This document shows positions 34,376-45,845 of a stretch of DNA of 60,728 bases, one piece after another. The stretch lies in the NCBI RefSeq assembly GCF_000003815.2, contig NC_049986.1, forward strand, positions 12,306,220 through 12,366,947, read 5' to 3'. Within the stretch, counting starts at the first letter, position 1. Every line of letters starts with the position of its first letter. Below the pieces are notes generated by a model. It was not told the origin of the DNA. It did not search any database and saw nothing but the letters and a program-made list of their open reading frames with translations. The position numbers and the translations under genes were made by a program. The stretch comes from Branchiostoma floridae (Eukaryota > Chordata > Leptocardii > Amphioxiformes > Branchiostomatidae).

Positions 34376-34570
34376 ATTATCCATTGTCTCTGGTGTTGGA
34401 AGGCAGAGCCACTCCCTCTCCTTCCACCGACTTGTACCTCGACAAACGAAGTCGGGTACCCATGTTTACACCTCGGTGGAGTGGGGAAAGTCGTTGAAAG
34501 TACCTTCAAGTTGGTGCCTTTCTCAAAGACACACCATCTAGCTAGATACGAAAAGAATCCAGTACCTCCT
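34376..34570 (-). repeat. SINE core (second copy)
   Basis: The minus strand reads GTGTCTTTGAGAAAGGCAC, ACTTTCCCCACTCCACCGAG, GTGTAAACATGGGTACCCGAC. It is the same body as the SINE at 4350-4533. The tRNA head is not clear here. Confidence 0.55.
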
Positions 34571-34965
34571 GATCTCATGTCCGCTAGCCTATCCTCTCGG
34601 TCATCCGACGCCACATGAATAATGAGTACATGTACTTAATATCTATAGTGTTACGTTTATCATTTCAAAAACACAATCATCATATCATGTTAGAAGCCCT
34701 GCAAGTTTCTACCAGGTGAAAGTTTGGCATGTTACGGATATGGGCATGCTTTACCATATGCCACTATGCCCTAACGTAACACGCGTACGTGTATCTCTTA
34801 ATTTACTTCAGTTATATATCATACGAGCTATTCATTGTTGTCATACATTGGGGAAAGACGCATATTGTATAACGGGAATTGCTTTCCAACACTGCAAAGT
34901 TACTTATGATACAGCAGGTATATCTTCATCCACCCTCCGGTGCTCCGGGTCTTTTAATATATGTA

Positions 34966-37258
34966 ATAGCCTTTATTGCACATTCATGCCCTATCGGGCT
35001 AAGTACAGGCATATAGATACAAAGGGTAGTAATGCAGTAAACATGGTTTCTAAGACTAATCTAAAACATAAATTCTAAAACTATTCTAATACATTTGTTC
35101 GGCTTCTTCTCGTTTCTTAGTTATGTTAAATATGTAGCTTGAGATGTGTTTGTATAATGTCGTTTGATCAAAGCTCATAAGAAAAATGAATTTTTCAACA
35201 CTAGACATATATTCAAAGCGAGGGAACTTTCCTATAATATGGCTAAAAAGAATACTTCTATCGTTACTATATAAACTACAATCTAATAGAAAGTGAGATT
35301 CATCTTCGATCTTGTTCAGGTTACAGAACTGACAGATTCTTTGCTCCAGAGGTGTGTGGTTGTGCCTCCCTGATTCAACACGGAGTTTGTGGCAGCTGAT
35401 TCGTAGTTTGGTGATAATAGATCTTTGTCGTTCGTTCGGAATCTTAAGATACTCTTCTTCGTTATAGGTGGATTTGAACAGTCTGTATGAGCGTAATTTG
35501 TTCTTTGCGCATTTGCCCTTGTTGTCATTATGAATTTCGCATAGAAATGTTTGAAAGTAGATGTCCTTTAAACGTTGTTGAATAGCAGAGATGACTGAGG
35601 GCACTTTTGAAACAATTGAGTGTGGAGAATGCCAAACAAAGGCATAACCGCATTCTTCTAAAGTTTTCCGCACACCGGAAGCCCAACATTTACTACCTAA
35701 AGAGTCTAATTCTAATTGACATAAAAGTGCGTCTGCCTGGAGACTATCAGCCGGCACATTCAAGCAGACTCTATTGAAAAACTTAATGGCGTTTAGGGAG
35801 GCCTCCAAGTGTAAGGGGTACCTCCCTAATTCAGCCCGTGCAGCAAGATTGCTAGCTGTTTTGGGGACATTGAGGGATTGTTTACAGAATTTTAGATGTA
35901 CGGATTCGATTGGGCAAGATTTTGAACTTTTGAAAGAGCCCCAAATCTCCGACCCATAAAGTAAGATAGGTTTGACACAGGAATCGAATAACTTGTTTTT
36001 AACAGACAACGGGGCATCAGCTTTCTCCAGGTATTGTCTAACTCCAAACAAAGCTCTTAGTCCCTTGTTGTATAGGTATTTGTGATTGGCTTTGAATGTG
36101 CCAGCTGAGTTGACAATTATGCCTAAATAACAATATGAAGATACAATTTCTACTACATTATTATTAAACGAGAAGGAGCAGTCTCTTGGTAAACGACCAC
36201 CCTTGGTGAAAACTACGATTTTTGTCTTTTTTAGGTTGACTTTCAACCTCCAAGATTTACAGTACTCTTCTAATCTAGACAAAGATGATTGTAAGCCACG
36301 TTGTGACTCTGAGAATATTACTAAATCATCAGCATATAATAGACAAGGTACATTCATACAGTGTAGAATTGGAGGATTACAACAGGAATGATCAAATTCT
36401 GAGGCTATGTCACTAATAAATAAATTGAACAATGTTGGACTCAGGTTACAGCCTTGTCGAACCCCACAGTGAGTTACAAAAGTATCGGTTAGACCACTGT
36501 TTGTTTTTATGCAATTTGTAGTTTTAGAGTACATATCTTTTATGGTCAGGAGAAATTTGCCCCCTATCCCAAGTTTCTTCAATTTAAGTAAAAGACCTTC
36601 TCGCCAAACAGAATCAAAAGCTTTACTAAAATCTACAAAACATGCGTACAGACGTGAATTTCTACTGATATATTTGCTGACGAGCGTGTTCAAAGTGAAT
36701 AGATTATCAGTTGTTCTAAAATTCTTCCTGAAACCGGCCTGTTGTGGTTTGAAAAGGCTGTTTTCTTCTGCGTAATTAGACAGTCTATTGTTTAAGATTG
36801 AACAGAACAATTTTCCTAGACAACTTATAATAGAGATTCCTCTATAGTTGTCTGGGAGTGAAGTATCTCCGGATTTGTGGATAGGTACAATATGGCTGAG
36901 CGACCATTCTTCGGGGAAGTATGCGTTTTGTAAGCACAGGTTAAAAAGATGGAGTAGAGGTTTCCGGAAAATTGATTTGCCACATTTCAGCATTTCGTTT
37001 CTTATCATATCGCTTCCACTTGACTTGTTATTCTTTAAGTTTGCAATAGCTCTGTCTAATTCATCTGCAGTAATTGTAGAATCTAATGTAGAGTTCTCTG
37101 TCTCTGTTGGGGAATGAGATTCATCATTTATAGGAGTGAAAGGACCGACATAATTTCCGTTGGATGATTTGTCAACTTTACTAAAGTGGTTTAACCAGTC
37201 TTCGCTGGGGATTTGGCTATTTTCTTGAGCCTTCTCTGGTTTTAATTTATTAACCAGT
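34966..37258 (-). mobile_element. 5'-truncated LINE with intact RT ORF
   Basis: The 3' UTR (34966-35085) carries an AATAAAGG-type signal on the minus strand. The ORF is open to about 37258 without a start or endonuclease domain, so it is 5' truncated. Flanking A/T words TTTTAATATATGT (about 34953) and TTTAATATGT (about 37258) may be the target duplication. It inserted about 45 bp downstream of the kelch stop codon, on the same strand. Confidence 0.85.
35086..37258 (-). CDS. LINE reverse transcriptase, intact motifs
   Basis: About 720 codons are open; the first Met gives 640. Motifs: LKNNKSSGSDMIRNEMLK, WSLSHIVPIHKSGDTSLPDN, QQAGFRKNFRTTDNLFTL, YACFVDFSKAFDSVWREGLL (motif A), THCGVRQGCNLSPTLFNLF (motif B), CLLYADDLVIF (motif C, canonical YADD), WRLKVNLKKTKIVVFTKGG and CYLGIIVNSAG. 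The C-terminus has CQFCNLNKIEDESHFLLDCS. No stop or frameshift was seen, so the insertion is recent, but without endonuclease it is not autonomous. A 3' fragment of the same family lies at 6150-6560. Confidence 0.9.
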
Positions 37259-37301
37259 TTAATATGTCTAACATGTGATCAACAACAGTTTGTTGCTGTC
37301 G

Positions 37302-39119
37302 TCAAGCTTGCTCCTTTGTAGACCTAATTTGATCATCAACGGTGATGGCGTTTAATCCGTCGTTGTGAACGTATCCTATCATACAGTGGAGGCTTGCCTG
37401 TCCTGGACGCGGGACAACGTTCCTATCGTAAAGACCCCACTGGTCCAGCGGGCACAGAACACTTGTTGGCTCCAAGACGTACAAATCTCGCGTACAGCAC
37501 AGATACAGCCTGTCCTCCCCAGCCACCGGCCCCTCCACCACTTCTACCTCCTCTGGAACGAACTGTTCATACTCCTCCCACCGGTCCGTCTCGGGGTCAT
37601 ACATCGCCATGGTTGTCGGTTTCCATGATGAATTCTTCCATGACGACAGGATCGTGTAGATCTTCCCGCAGAAAACTGTTGCGCCGGCGATTCTCTTGAT
37701 AGCAGGCATCGGTGCAACGTTTGTCCACGTGTTGGTCAACGTCTGGTAGCAGAGTACATCTTTGCTTCTCGGACTGTCGAAACCACACAAGACGTAAATG
37801 TTGCTTTCTATTGTAACAGCGTGGTGTCCATTTAAACCATTGGGAAGCTGGGCCATTCTATGCCAAGTATTTTCCTCTGGGTGGTACCTTTCTACATCCG
37901 ACAACGCTTTGCCATGAGGATGGCGCTTACCGCCAATAGCGTACACGTGACTACCAACACTGGCTAGTGCAAAGTCGAACCTGCTAACATGCATGGAGGC
38001 TTTCATCCACCATTTGTTGTGAATACCGTCATAGACATAGAAGTGTGCACAGGCATAGAGATTAATGTTTGTATCTTGATCCTTTACAGCTAGACTCTTC
38101 CTAAGTCCACCGGCTACGTACAGTTTGTTATCCTGTGACACGATGATACTGAAACCAGAGGCGGTGTAGGGCTTAGGAAGGCGATACTTAATCTTTGTAC
38201 GGGTTTCATATAACTGCGGGTCTTCAGACTCCCGGTCTTTACACACAGACACGATGGCGTCGGACCTCCTCGTACAGAATTTGAAGGGTGGGGTGAATCC
38301 TAGAGACTGTGGGTTGCTCAATACACCTGCGGCATCACTCAGGCCACCTTGCACCTGGACAGCTGTATTAGACAGCTGTGTAGAAGTTGGACAATCTCCC
38401 AACACCTGGTGTTCTAGTATCTTCTGCCGTAAGCACAGAGACCTCATGGCGTTGTGCTTCACGTGTTTCATGAGTTTGGCAACAACTTCTCCGCCTGCGC
38501 TGTTGTGCTCTGCCCATCTCACCACGGCTTCGAAAACATCTAACCCTTCATCATCCACACCTAAATAGTCGTCTGATACAAGCTCTATAACCTGGGACAG
38601 TTCTAGATCGAGGAACTCGCTTCTCTTGCTCACGTCGGTGAAGTCAGAAACAAGCGTCCACCGGGCTGCTTGAGCTAACTCCTGACAGTTGTAGGTGCGC
38701 GCCAGGAAGTAAAGAGAGACGCAGTTAGCCGGGATGACCCGCGGAACCAACCACTCTTCACATGCACGGTGAAGGTCAACGACCTGAAGTAAGTCCGAAG
38801 CTTGTACAAGGTCTTGTACTGTTTCGAAACAGTCACCAGTCAGTGAAACTTTCCCGGTGTAAATGAAGTCTAAAACGTGAGTCATGGCTTCCTGACCAAC
38901 ACCGTAGATGGAAATGTCTTCCTGCCGAGCTTCTTGCAGCCCCTTGGTGAACATAGCCGCGAAATACGGGCTGCCTGCGGCCAGGACGTTCCTATGAACA
39001 GGGAACGTCACGCCGTTAACATGCAGTCTGGCGTCAGTCAAGGATCCTGAGACTCGCATGTCGTTCAAGTTCCGTACAAGAGCAGGGATTCGAACGGACG
39101 ATAAGTTTATGCCGGCCAT
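37302..39119 (-). CDS. BTB-BACK-Kelch (KLHL-type) protein, single coding exon
   Basis: 605 residues in one exon. The BTB domain is at about 20-125 (LTDARLHVNGVTFPVHRNVL, AAGSPYFAAMFTKGL, LDFIYTGKVSL, LLQVVDLHRACEEWL). The BACK domain is at about 130-240 (ANCVSLYFLARTYNCQELAQ, VFEAVVRWAEHN). Kelch blades are at about 320-560 (NKLYVAGG, HVYAIGGKRHPHGKALSDVE, YHPEENTWHRMAQLP, WTNVAPMPAIKRIAGA). KLHL proteins usually serve as substrate adaptors for CUL3 ubiquitin ligases, with BTB binding cullin and Kelch binding the target. There is an acceptor-like CCTGCAG about 50 bases upstream of the ATG, so a 5' UTR intron is possible. It is not part of the SLC22 duplication although it lies between the copies. 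Confidence 0.92.
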   Translation of the reverse strand: MAGINLSSVRIPALVRNLNDMRVSGSLTDARLHVNGVTFPVHRNVLAAGSPYFAAMFTKGLQEARQEDISIYGVGQEAMTHVLDFIYTGKVSLTGDCFETVQDLVQASDLLQVVDLHRACEEWLVPRVIPANCVSLYFLARTYNCQELAQAARWTLVSDFTDVSKRSEFLDLELSQVIELVSDDYLGVDDEGLDVFEAVVRWAEHNSAGGEVVAKLMKHVKHNAMRSLCLRQKILEHQVLGDCPTSTQLSNTAVQVQGGLSDAAGVLSNPQSLGFTPPFKFCTRRSDAIVSVCKDRESEDPQLYETRTKIKYRLPKPYTASGFSIIVSQDNKLYVAGGLRKSLAVKDQDTNINLYACAHFYVYDGIHNKWWMKASMHVSRFDFALASVGSHVYAIGGKRHPHGKALSDVERYHPEENTWHRMAQLPNGLNGHHAVTIESNIYVLCGFDSPRSKDVLCYQTLTNTWTNVAPMPAIKRIAGATVFCGKIYTILSSWKNSSWKPTTMAMYDPETDRWEEYEQFVPEEVEVVEGPVAGEDRLYLCCTRDLYVLEPTSVLCPLDQWGLYDRNVVPRPGQASLHCMIGYVHNDGLNAITVDDQIRSTKEQA

Positions 39120-40319
39120 GTTGTTGTCTCATCTGAGATCTCTCTATAACCCCGTTGATCTGTGAGTTAGACACCTGCAGGGGAAATTAAACATAATCAT
39201 GATGAGCACCTGAAGGGACAATCACCTAAAATGGGTACGTATGGGGATGTACAAAACACGCACGGACTGGATTTCTCGTTCTTCTCGTTTTCGCCAACGG
39301 AATGCCCTCAGATACCGTAGTTGTTACGTTTGGCCCCCTTATTTACAGAGCCCTTTTATTTACTTGATAGATAAAGTACCCAATGCTTACTTACGCCTTG
39401 CGCAAAATGAGCATCAAGCCCCCGGGTTTGGGGCACCCTCTATGGACTGTTGCGATTACAAGCAGTGTTGGGGTTCACACGTCACTCAGGGAACCACTAA
39501 AATCTCATTGTTTTAGTATATTTGTACTACCAAGGAGGTTAAAAGTTCTACAAAACAAACTGCCCTCCCCTCTGATTAGCATATGATTGTTTCCCCTGGA
39601 TTTGTGGTAGTAGCCTCCAGATGCCCTTTGGGCTAGGTGCACCCTAGGCCTGGGCTAGGTGACACAACAATGCCCAAACGAGACATGTGCTGAAAAAAGA
39701 CCTACTCGTATCTCAAACTTCTATTTGGTTGCCACAACTACCCCCACGTGATGATATGGTTTGTTCCTCTATAGGCGTAGTGTCACATTCCAAAGCTAGA
39801 TACGACAATTTATAGTTAAGCTCACTTTGAAAGACCAAAAATCACTCAAAACCTCAAAACCTGCAGCAAAATACAGTAGGCCCAAGATCTTCGGGAGTTT
39901 CTGGAATATCATCAGCCGTTTTCAACGGCGAACAGGTATTTTTAGTAGTTAGCGATGACGTGTGGTTACGGTTACTTTAGTGAGGTATTGATCGAAAACA
40001 CTGGATGGCAGAAAAATGATGAAGCAGGCACGGTGAGAATAACAGTCCCCTATACGGGCTTTTCATTGCCGTCATACTAATTGTGATTTGAATCCTCCAA
40101 CGACCATGTTGGCGGGTAATCGAATTAAGCAGAAGCATCTTCGTGTAACACAAACTCTGCTGTCCGGGGCTGTAACTGGCCCCTCCCCCCGGGGGGCCGG
40201 CGGATGTTGGACGGGCTGCTATAAGCGAGATTAAATCAGGGTAATTAACACTATAACAGACGTATGCTCCAATCCAACTTGATCATGATGACGTCAAATG
40301 AAAAAGCCTGTATAAGGGG
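39120..40319. other. Upstream of kelch gene, no other gene
   Basis: Kelch 5' UTR and promoter side at the left. Short ORFs have no support. A GC-rich patch CCCCTCCCCCCGGGGGGCC lies at about 40182-40200. Confidence 0.5.
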
Positions 40320-40475
40320 CCATAGCCTTTAACCTGGAGATCCTGGATTAGTTATCGCGGCGTTTTCGGGATACCCGATAACACTTGAATACCTGAAGGG
40401 TCCATACATCGGGGGTTGCTGATGTTTCATTAGCAGATGTTTCAACTGCCTTGATACACTAATTGCCATTATATA

Positions 40476-40630
40476 ATGGAGTACGAAGATGTATTGCGGC
40501 AGTACCTCGGTGAGTTCGGCAGGTACCAGAAACTGGCAGCTCTGCTCATCGTCCTTGTCGGTCCGTCTGTCGGGGCAACCATGTTCGCCCAGGCTTTCCT
40601 AGCGGCCAAACCGGCGCACCACTGCCGCCT
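40476..40630 (+). pseudogene. Truncated SLC22 exon 1 (third copy)
   Basis: Begins ATGGAGTACGAAGATGTATT and matches exon 1 of copies A and B through TM1 (MEYEDVLRQYLGEFGRYQKL, GPSVGATMFAQAFLAAKPAH) for about 52 codons. At CTGCCGCCT it stops and runs directly into the left boundary of duplication copy B (ATCTCCAAGCACTC). About 150 bp of promoter homology precedes it (40320-40475). It is a duplication-breakpoint relic; Thr to Lys in AATPAH/AAKPAH marks it as a distinct copy. Confidence 0.9.
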
Positions 40631-42641
40631 CATCTCCAAGCACTCTGATTGAATTAATCAATCTCAGCCTATGACTGCATAGTGCATACAATGCCTGACA
40701 ACGCATGACTAAAGTTAAATTACAAATTCACTAATTTCATGGGCGGCAATGAGAAAAACACATCTTCTTTTATATCTTTAGCCTTCTTAGTGTGCTTATC
40801 GCCTCTCATTTATTCCGAAAATACGCACGATAAAGGAAGTGTCTACACTCCACACGTAAAGGAAATACATGTGCAGGATCTGCACGGGTTTATTGTTTAG
40901 TGCAATATTGTTTTACAAAACACACATCGTGTGATCCACCACAAGTGGAATTCCACACAAGATCGGCGATTGTGTATTTAATGATACATTATCAATTGGA
41001 AAATAGCCAGGCCTTCTTGAGTGGAATGGCCCTTTTAACCCCAGTCACATTGTGTCAACACAGGCTATCAGTACTCCAACTGTCAACAGACAAGCGTGCC
41101 AGGGACACCTGTGAACAAAGTGCGGGGACAGGTCGGGCGGTCACATAGATCGTGCGATCGTCGTACGATTGCTAGGACAAAATGTCTTAGTACACAACAC
41201 TTTGTTTTGGATCCATGTCGGTGGTTGGTTCTGTCGAGGCCTGATTGAAAATCCTATGGCATCAAAATCGTATGACGCATGACCTATGTGACCGCGCCCT
41301 TACTACCAATCTACAGTCTAAATCAGGCCTAATCTCACAGGAACACATCTAGATTTAGAGAAGATTTTGGAAAACACACACGCACCTGTTTGAATTGTTG
41401 GATGTTTGATACACTGCAGCATAACAATAGTCTCTCGAACAAACCTCCCGATCAAGTGAAAAAAAAAACACATAGAAATCGCCCAAAAGCAATTATGTGA
41501 AAAGTGGAGCATAATGACTTTATCTTGTTGATTGACAGGAAAGGGGTATTGTAACAGAGTAGGCAAAAGGTCAAAGAGTTGAACGGACAGTGGAAAGTAG
41601 GACATGTACACTACGTTGAAGTAGTCATTGAAGTAGTTAAGTGCTTTTATATCGATTCAAGTCGGGCAAGTTTGTAAAAACTCTCTGAAACAACTATTGT
41701 AGCAACTGTATTACGACCAAAGTAAGTTACTCTGTACGATTTACACGAGGAACGGTGTTGTACAAACGACAATGCCGTGGGACGAAGTCGTAAGTCCGCG
41801 AGCGTACGATGCTCTTTAAGTGGGACAGTATCATTTTTCAATGACAGCAAAGCCAAAGGAGGCGTTGTCAGCAGAAAATTGACTAAGAGGTAACCAAAAA
41901 TGTTTCCAGCTGCAGATTTGGCCAAACTTTTCAAGAAAAAGGAGGATATCAAGGCACCATAATCGTTTTAAGGCACCATAGTCGTTTTAGCCCTTCACTG
42001 CGCAACTCAAGTGTAACATCTGCGAACGGACAGGACAGTATCCGGCTGGATATTGATGAATGGATCCTGTCCAGTACCTACAGGGCCGGATGGATATTGT
42101 TTGGTATGATGAATGGATCCTGTCCTGTGCCTATGAACTGGTCAATGGATACTGTCCTGACCACCGTCGAGATCGATATCTGCTCCGAGATTACATGTAA
42201 GGAAGTCCTGATTGAACCCTCCTTGGCCCAGGGTAGTTTCACCTTCTTGATAGATAGAAGAGGGATATTGTAAAAGACAACCGTAAGGAAACTGTTGGAC
42301 TAACCGCAAATAAAGTACGGTTTCCATTTTGTTCGCACTTTCTGTACACTCGCAAAGTAGGACACTAGATAAAGTTATACATTCATACGGAATACAGAAT
42401 GGCGGCAAAATTATGATTATATATGATACAGTGTGATGTTAATAAGTCTGTAAAACTCTCCGAAAGTGACTGTATTGTCTTCAGGGGCCGCGGTCCCGAT
42501 AAAGGGACATAAACTTTAACCTCGACATTCTCGAAAGGTTATCGCGACCTCTTCATGAATATCCAATTACACCTGGGTAGCTGAGGTGTGCATACATCGG
42601 AGATTGCTCAGGTTTAAACACTTTAACACTGCCTTGATATA

Positions 42642-43526
42642 ACATCCATTGGCATAATACCGGTCGGTTTACTGCAATTTCTCAAGCAATGCTAATTTGG
42701 CAAATGATCAACGCATCATTTTCTCCAGTTACATGTTGCTGTTACAGCTTACCTTTGCCACTTCTTCTGTGTAAATTATTTTGTCTCTCTGGTCCTGCTA
42801 AAAACATAATATCGTAATTGGAACACACCGCGGAATTGCACGGAGAACGGGCGTGTGGTTGGAAGGGGGTGCACTATACCGGTCGAACGAAACACGGCAC
42901 AATTAACTGCCGCTATGTACCTTTATTCATCCTCTGTTGTTCCTTTCTTTCCTGTTAGTAGTTGCACAAAACAAAAATCTGCATGAGCATACAAAAAGTC
43001 ATGAGAAAATGGGCGTATACTGACAAGAATTTTCATTTAATTTTGGTCCGTCACAACCGCTATGACGTAAAACTTTACTGCTGGCCGTAGCATTAAAAAT
43101 GGCGGGAAAATGGCGGCGTACGTTCAATTTGACCCATTCAACCGTAGATCCGGGCTATTATGCAACGGTTCCTCACACTTTTACATGAGTTGTAGGTCAC
43201 CAAAAGAAATTCAAGATTGCTGTTGAATCATGCTCGTCTTGTGCCGTGAGCACATGTGATTATTATCTACAAATCTGGCGATGAACGTGACAGTGTGTTT
43301 GTCCCACGACGAGCTCGCCTGCCCCGAAAATGACCTGAAAACTTTTGGCCTTGTTGTCTTCGAATGCATTGTTATCGATGCTTTGTAAATTATGTATTGG
43401 ACACCTAGATGTCTGAAGTGTGCATACCTCAGAAATAACTATTGTTGCATGTGTAGATCTCTTTAAGTTCCACTATTTTTAATCGACCGGTATAAGGCTT
43501 ATGACCGGTATTATGCCAATGCATGT
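42642..43526. mobile_element. TA-flanked MITE in the 5' region of SLC22 copy B
   Basis: The ends ACATCCATTGGCATAATACC and, inverted, ACATGCATTGGCATAATACC are flanked by TA (42640-42641, 43527-43528). Copy A shows the empty site (CTTGATATACTAG at about 25040). At 885 bp with no ORF of note, it is probably a Tc1/mariner-type non-autonomous element. Its right end lies about 20 bp before the ATG of copy B. Confidence 0.9.
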
Positions 43527-44261
43527 TACTAGTATATGTGTGATCATGGAGTACGAAGATGTATTGCGACAGTACCTCGGTGAGTTCGGCAGGTACCAGA
43601 AACTGGCAGCTCTGCTTATCGTCCTGGTCGGTCCGTCTGTCGGGGCAACCATGTTCGCCCAGGCTTTCCTAGCGGCCACACCGGCGCATCACTGCCGCCT
43701 CTACCAGAACGACTCCTCGGCGATGTACGGCCACCCTTCCGAGAGGCTCAACTTGAGCGTTCCCATGGAAAACGTGGACGGCACGTGGAGGTACAGCTCT
43801 TGTCTGATGTACAATAGAACATCCGCGGGGAGTAACCAAACAGTGAGATGTAGCGACGGTTGGGAGTACGACCAGAGCGTGTATCGCAGCACTGTAGTTA
43901 CAGACGTAAGTACGATGGTATCTCACGATTACTAAAGAATGAGGCTTAGCGAGGCAAAGATATAGAAACGCGATAGCTTGGTATTGGTTAGGTCACAAGC
44001 GTGCCTACGAAGTGTATTTCTGTACACTGATGATGCAGAAATAGTTGCTTAAAGGTTACCTTGTGTGTCTTATTACGTGTCAGTGAATGTCTAGCCTTCA
44101 TCGACGCTCACACTACACTATTCAGTGGCGTCCTGCATCAGATGCATTTGTAGCTGCGCTGCGTTGTTGTTTAAAGATAGCTTTTAGCTGCATTTAACCA
44201 AGAACGGAGCGCATCTAACAACAGGTGCAGTTAGATATGTAAATGAGGTCGTTCAGTGTAC

Positions 44262-44345
44262 CATAACCAGCCGCTGCCATGCCGCGTGCCTGCCGAAGCA
44301 GGTGTGTTACACCGAAGTGTGATTGTACTGGCTATATAGATGCAG
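44262..44345 (+). mobile_element. LINE 3' end, copy B counterpart of 25880-25990
   Basis: CATAACCAGCCGCTGCCATG, GTGTGTTACACCGAAGTGTG and GCTATATAGATGCAGGCACAG lie at the matching position of intron 1. They have diverged from the copy A version. A shared insertion. Confidence 0.6.
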
Positions 44346-45654
44346 GCACAGACAGTTTGCATGTGTATACAGAACATTATGTTACAGCATGTACAGCTGA
44401 ACATCTTCACGATTGTTTTCTCTTTTTTGAGCTAAGAATATTAAGTTCAATGTTCTTCCGTTCATTGTGAGCACAGCTGCAGGTGATGGAAAAATCTATA
44501 ATTACGCTAGAAGTTTTCAAAGCAAACTATTATTCAAGTTGTTCATTTGTAATTTGCCTTCTTCAAGTACGACCTGGTGTGTGAGCGACACTGGTTAAAG
44601 GAACTTGGACAGTCCATCTTCATGGTGGGGGTGAGCGCTGGGGGACTCATCTCAGGAACGACATCAGATAGGTACACAATCGTTATCGTCCCTTTCATTT
44701 GAGAGGAATCAATCGTTTCCACCCGTCTTGCTATTTTTCGTCTTGTTCAGGCCAAACATATGTCGGAAAGAAGGTGCACGTGACACATAGTAACATCCTG
44801 TGTCCCGCGGCCAGTGTCCCGGAACGTTTACCTTGCTATTTCCCACTACAAACAAAGTGCTACATATGCCATCAACACGTACGGCGTACAGAAGTTACGA
44901 ACCACATGTGTCATAGTTGTGGTATGTGGACATGTCTGTCAACTGTCAACACAATATAACATTACATCTTTGTTATGGAAACAATATTAAGCCATGACAT
45001 GGCCATGACTCGCGACTCTCTTTTTGGGGTTGTACTCAAGGTCTTATGAGGTCATTCAACTTTGCCAGAGTTCACTGACCGGGAGGTACTGATAGCCCTG
45101 GGGTATCGGGTACTTTTCTTTCGTGTCAACAGAAACGGGGTTACATGATAATTATCTCGTCAACTGAATGAGGCTTGAGGCTTTGTCATCTTGGTGCCTG
45201 ATTAATCTCTGTCCTTTCTGTCCCTTTCAATTGTTTCGTGCGTTTGTTTTTCCGCACATTGGACGTTTCTCTAGTAACGTTAACCAATTTCGCTGAGGCG
45301 CACAAAGCGCTGAAAACAACGCACAAGGCAGCGCGAACATCTACTTGGAGGTCAATGTCAATCTCACTTTCGACTGCGAGTTACTAGCTAAAACATTCTA
45401 CCTGAAACCAGTCACTGAAAGCAATGCCACCATGTTTTGTGTGTTTTGTCAGGTTTGGGCGCCGTCCCACAGTTGTAGCCTGTATCGTGCTGCAGATGGG
45501 TTCAGGACTGGCTGCTGCCTTCACCACAGATTACGTCGCCTTACTGGTTCTCCGCCTGCTTGCCGGCGGGGCTGCCAACGGTCTCTTCTACGTCGGCTTA
45601 ACCCTAGGTATAAGTTTGGTTTTCATCTCCCCTCGTTAGGGTTTAGGTCCAAAT

Positions 45655-45845
45655 TGGAAAAAACACTTAAAGGACCCTGCCGGGCAGTTCACGGACTGTT
45701 TTGGGGCACTTTCGAAGGTGACCCCTCCGTGGCCCCTTGGGACATCTTGCGGGCACCTGGTTGAATTATGTCGGACTTAAAATAAATGACCGGTAGCAAA
45801 CAGACGCTGTGACCTACCCACGGGGAACACTTAGGACAATTTAGA
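45655..45845. repeat. Dispersed repeat (GTCGGACTTAAAATAAA family), copy 2
   Basis: Contains GACCCTGCCGGGCAGTTCAC, GTTGAATTATGTCGGACTTA, AAATAAATGACC, GCTGTGACCTACCCAC and GGGAACACTTAG, matching 10255-10519. It lies in intron 3 of SLC22 copy B, where copy A has a different repeat. Confidence 0.6.
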
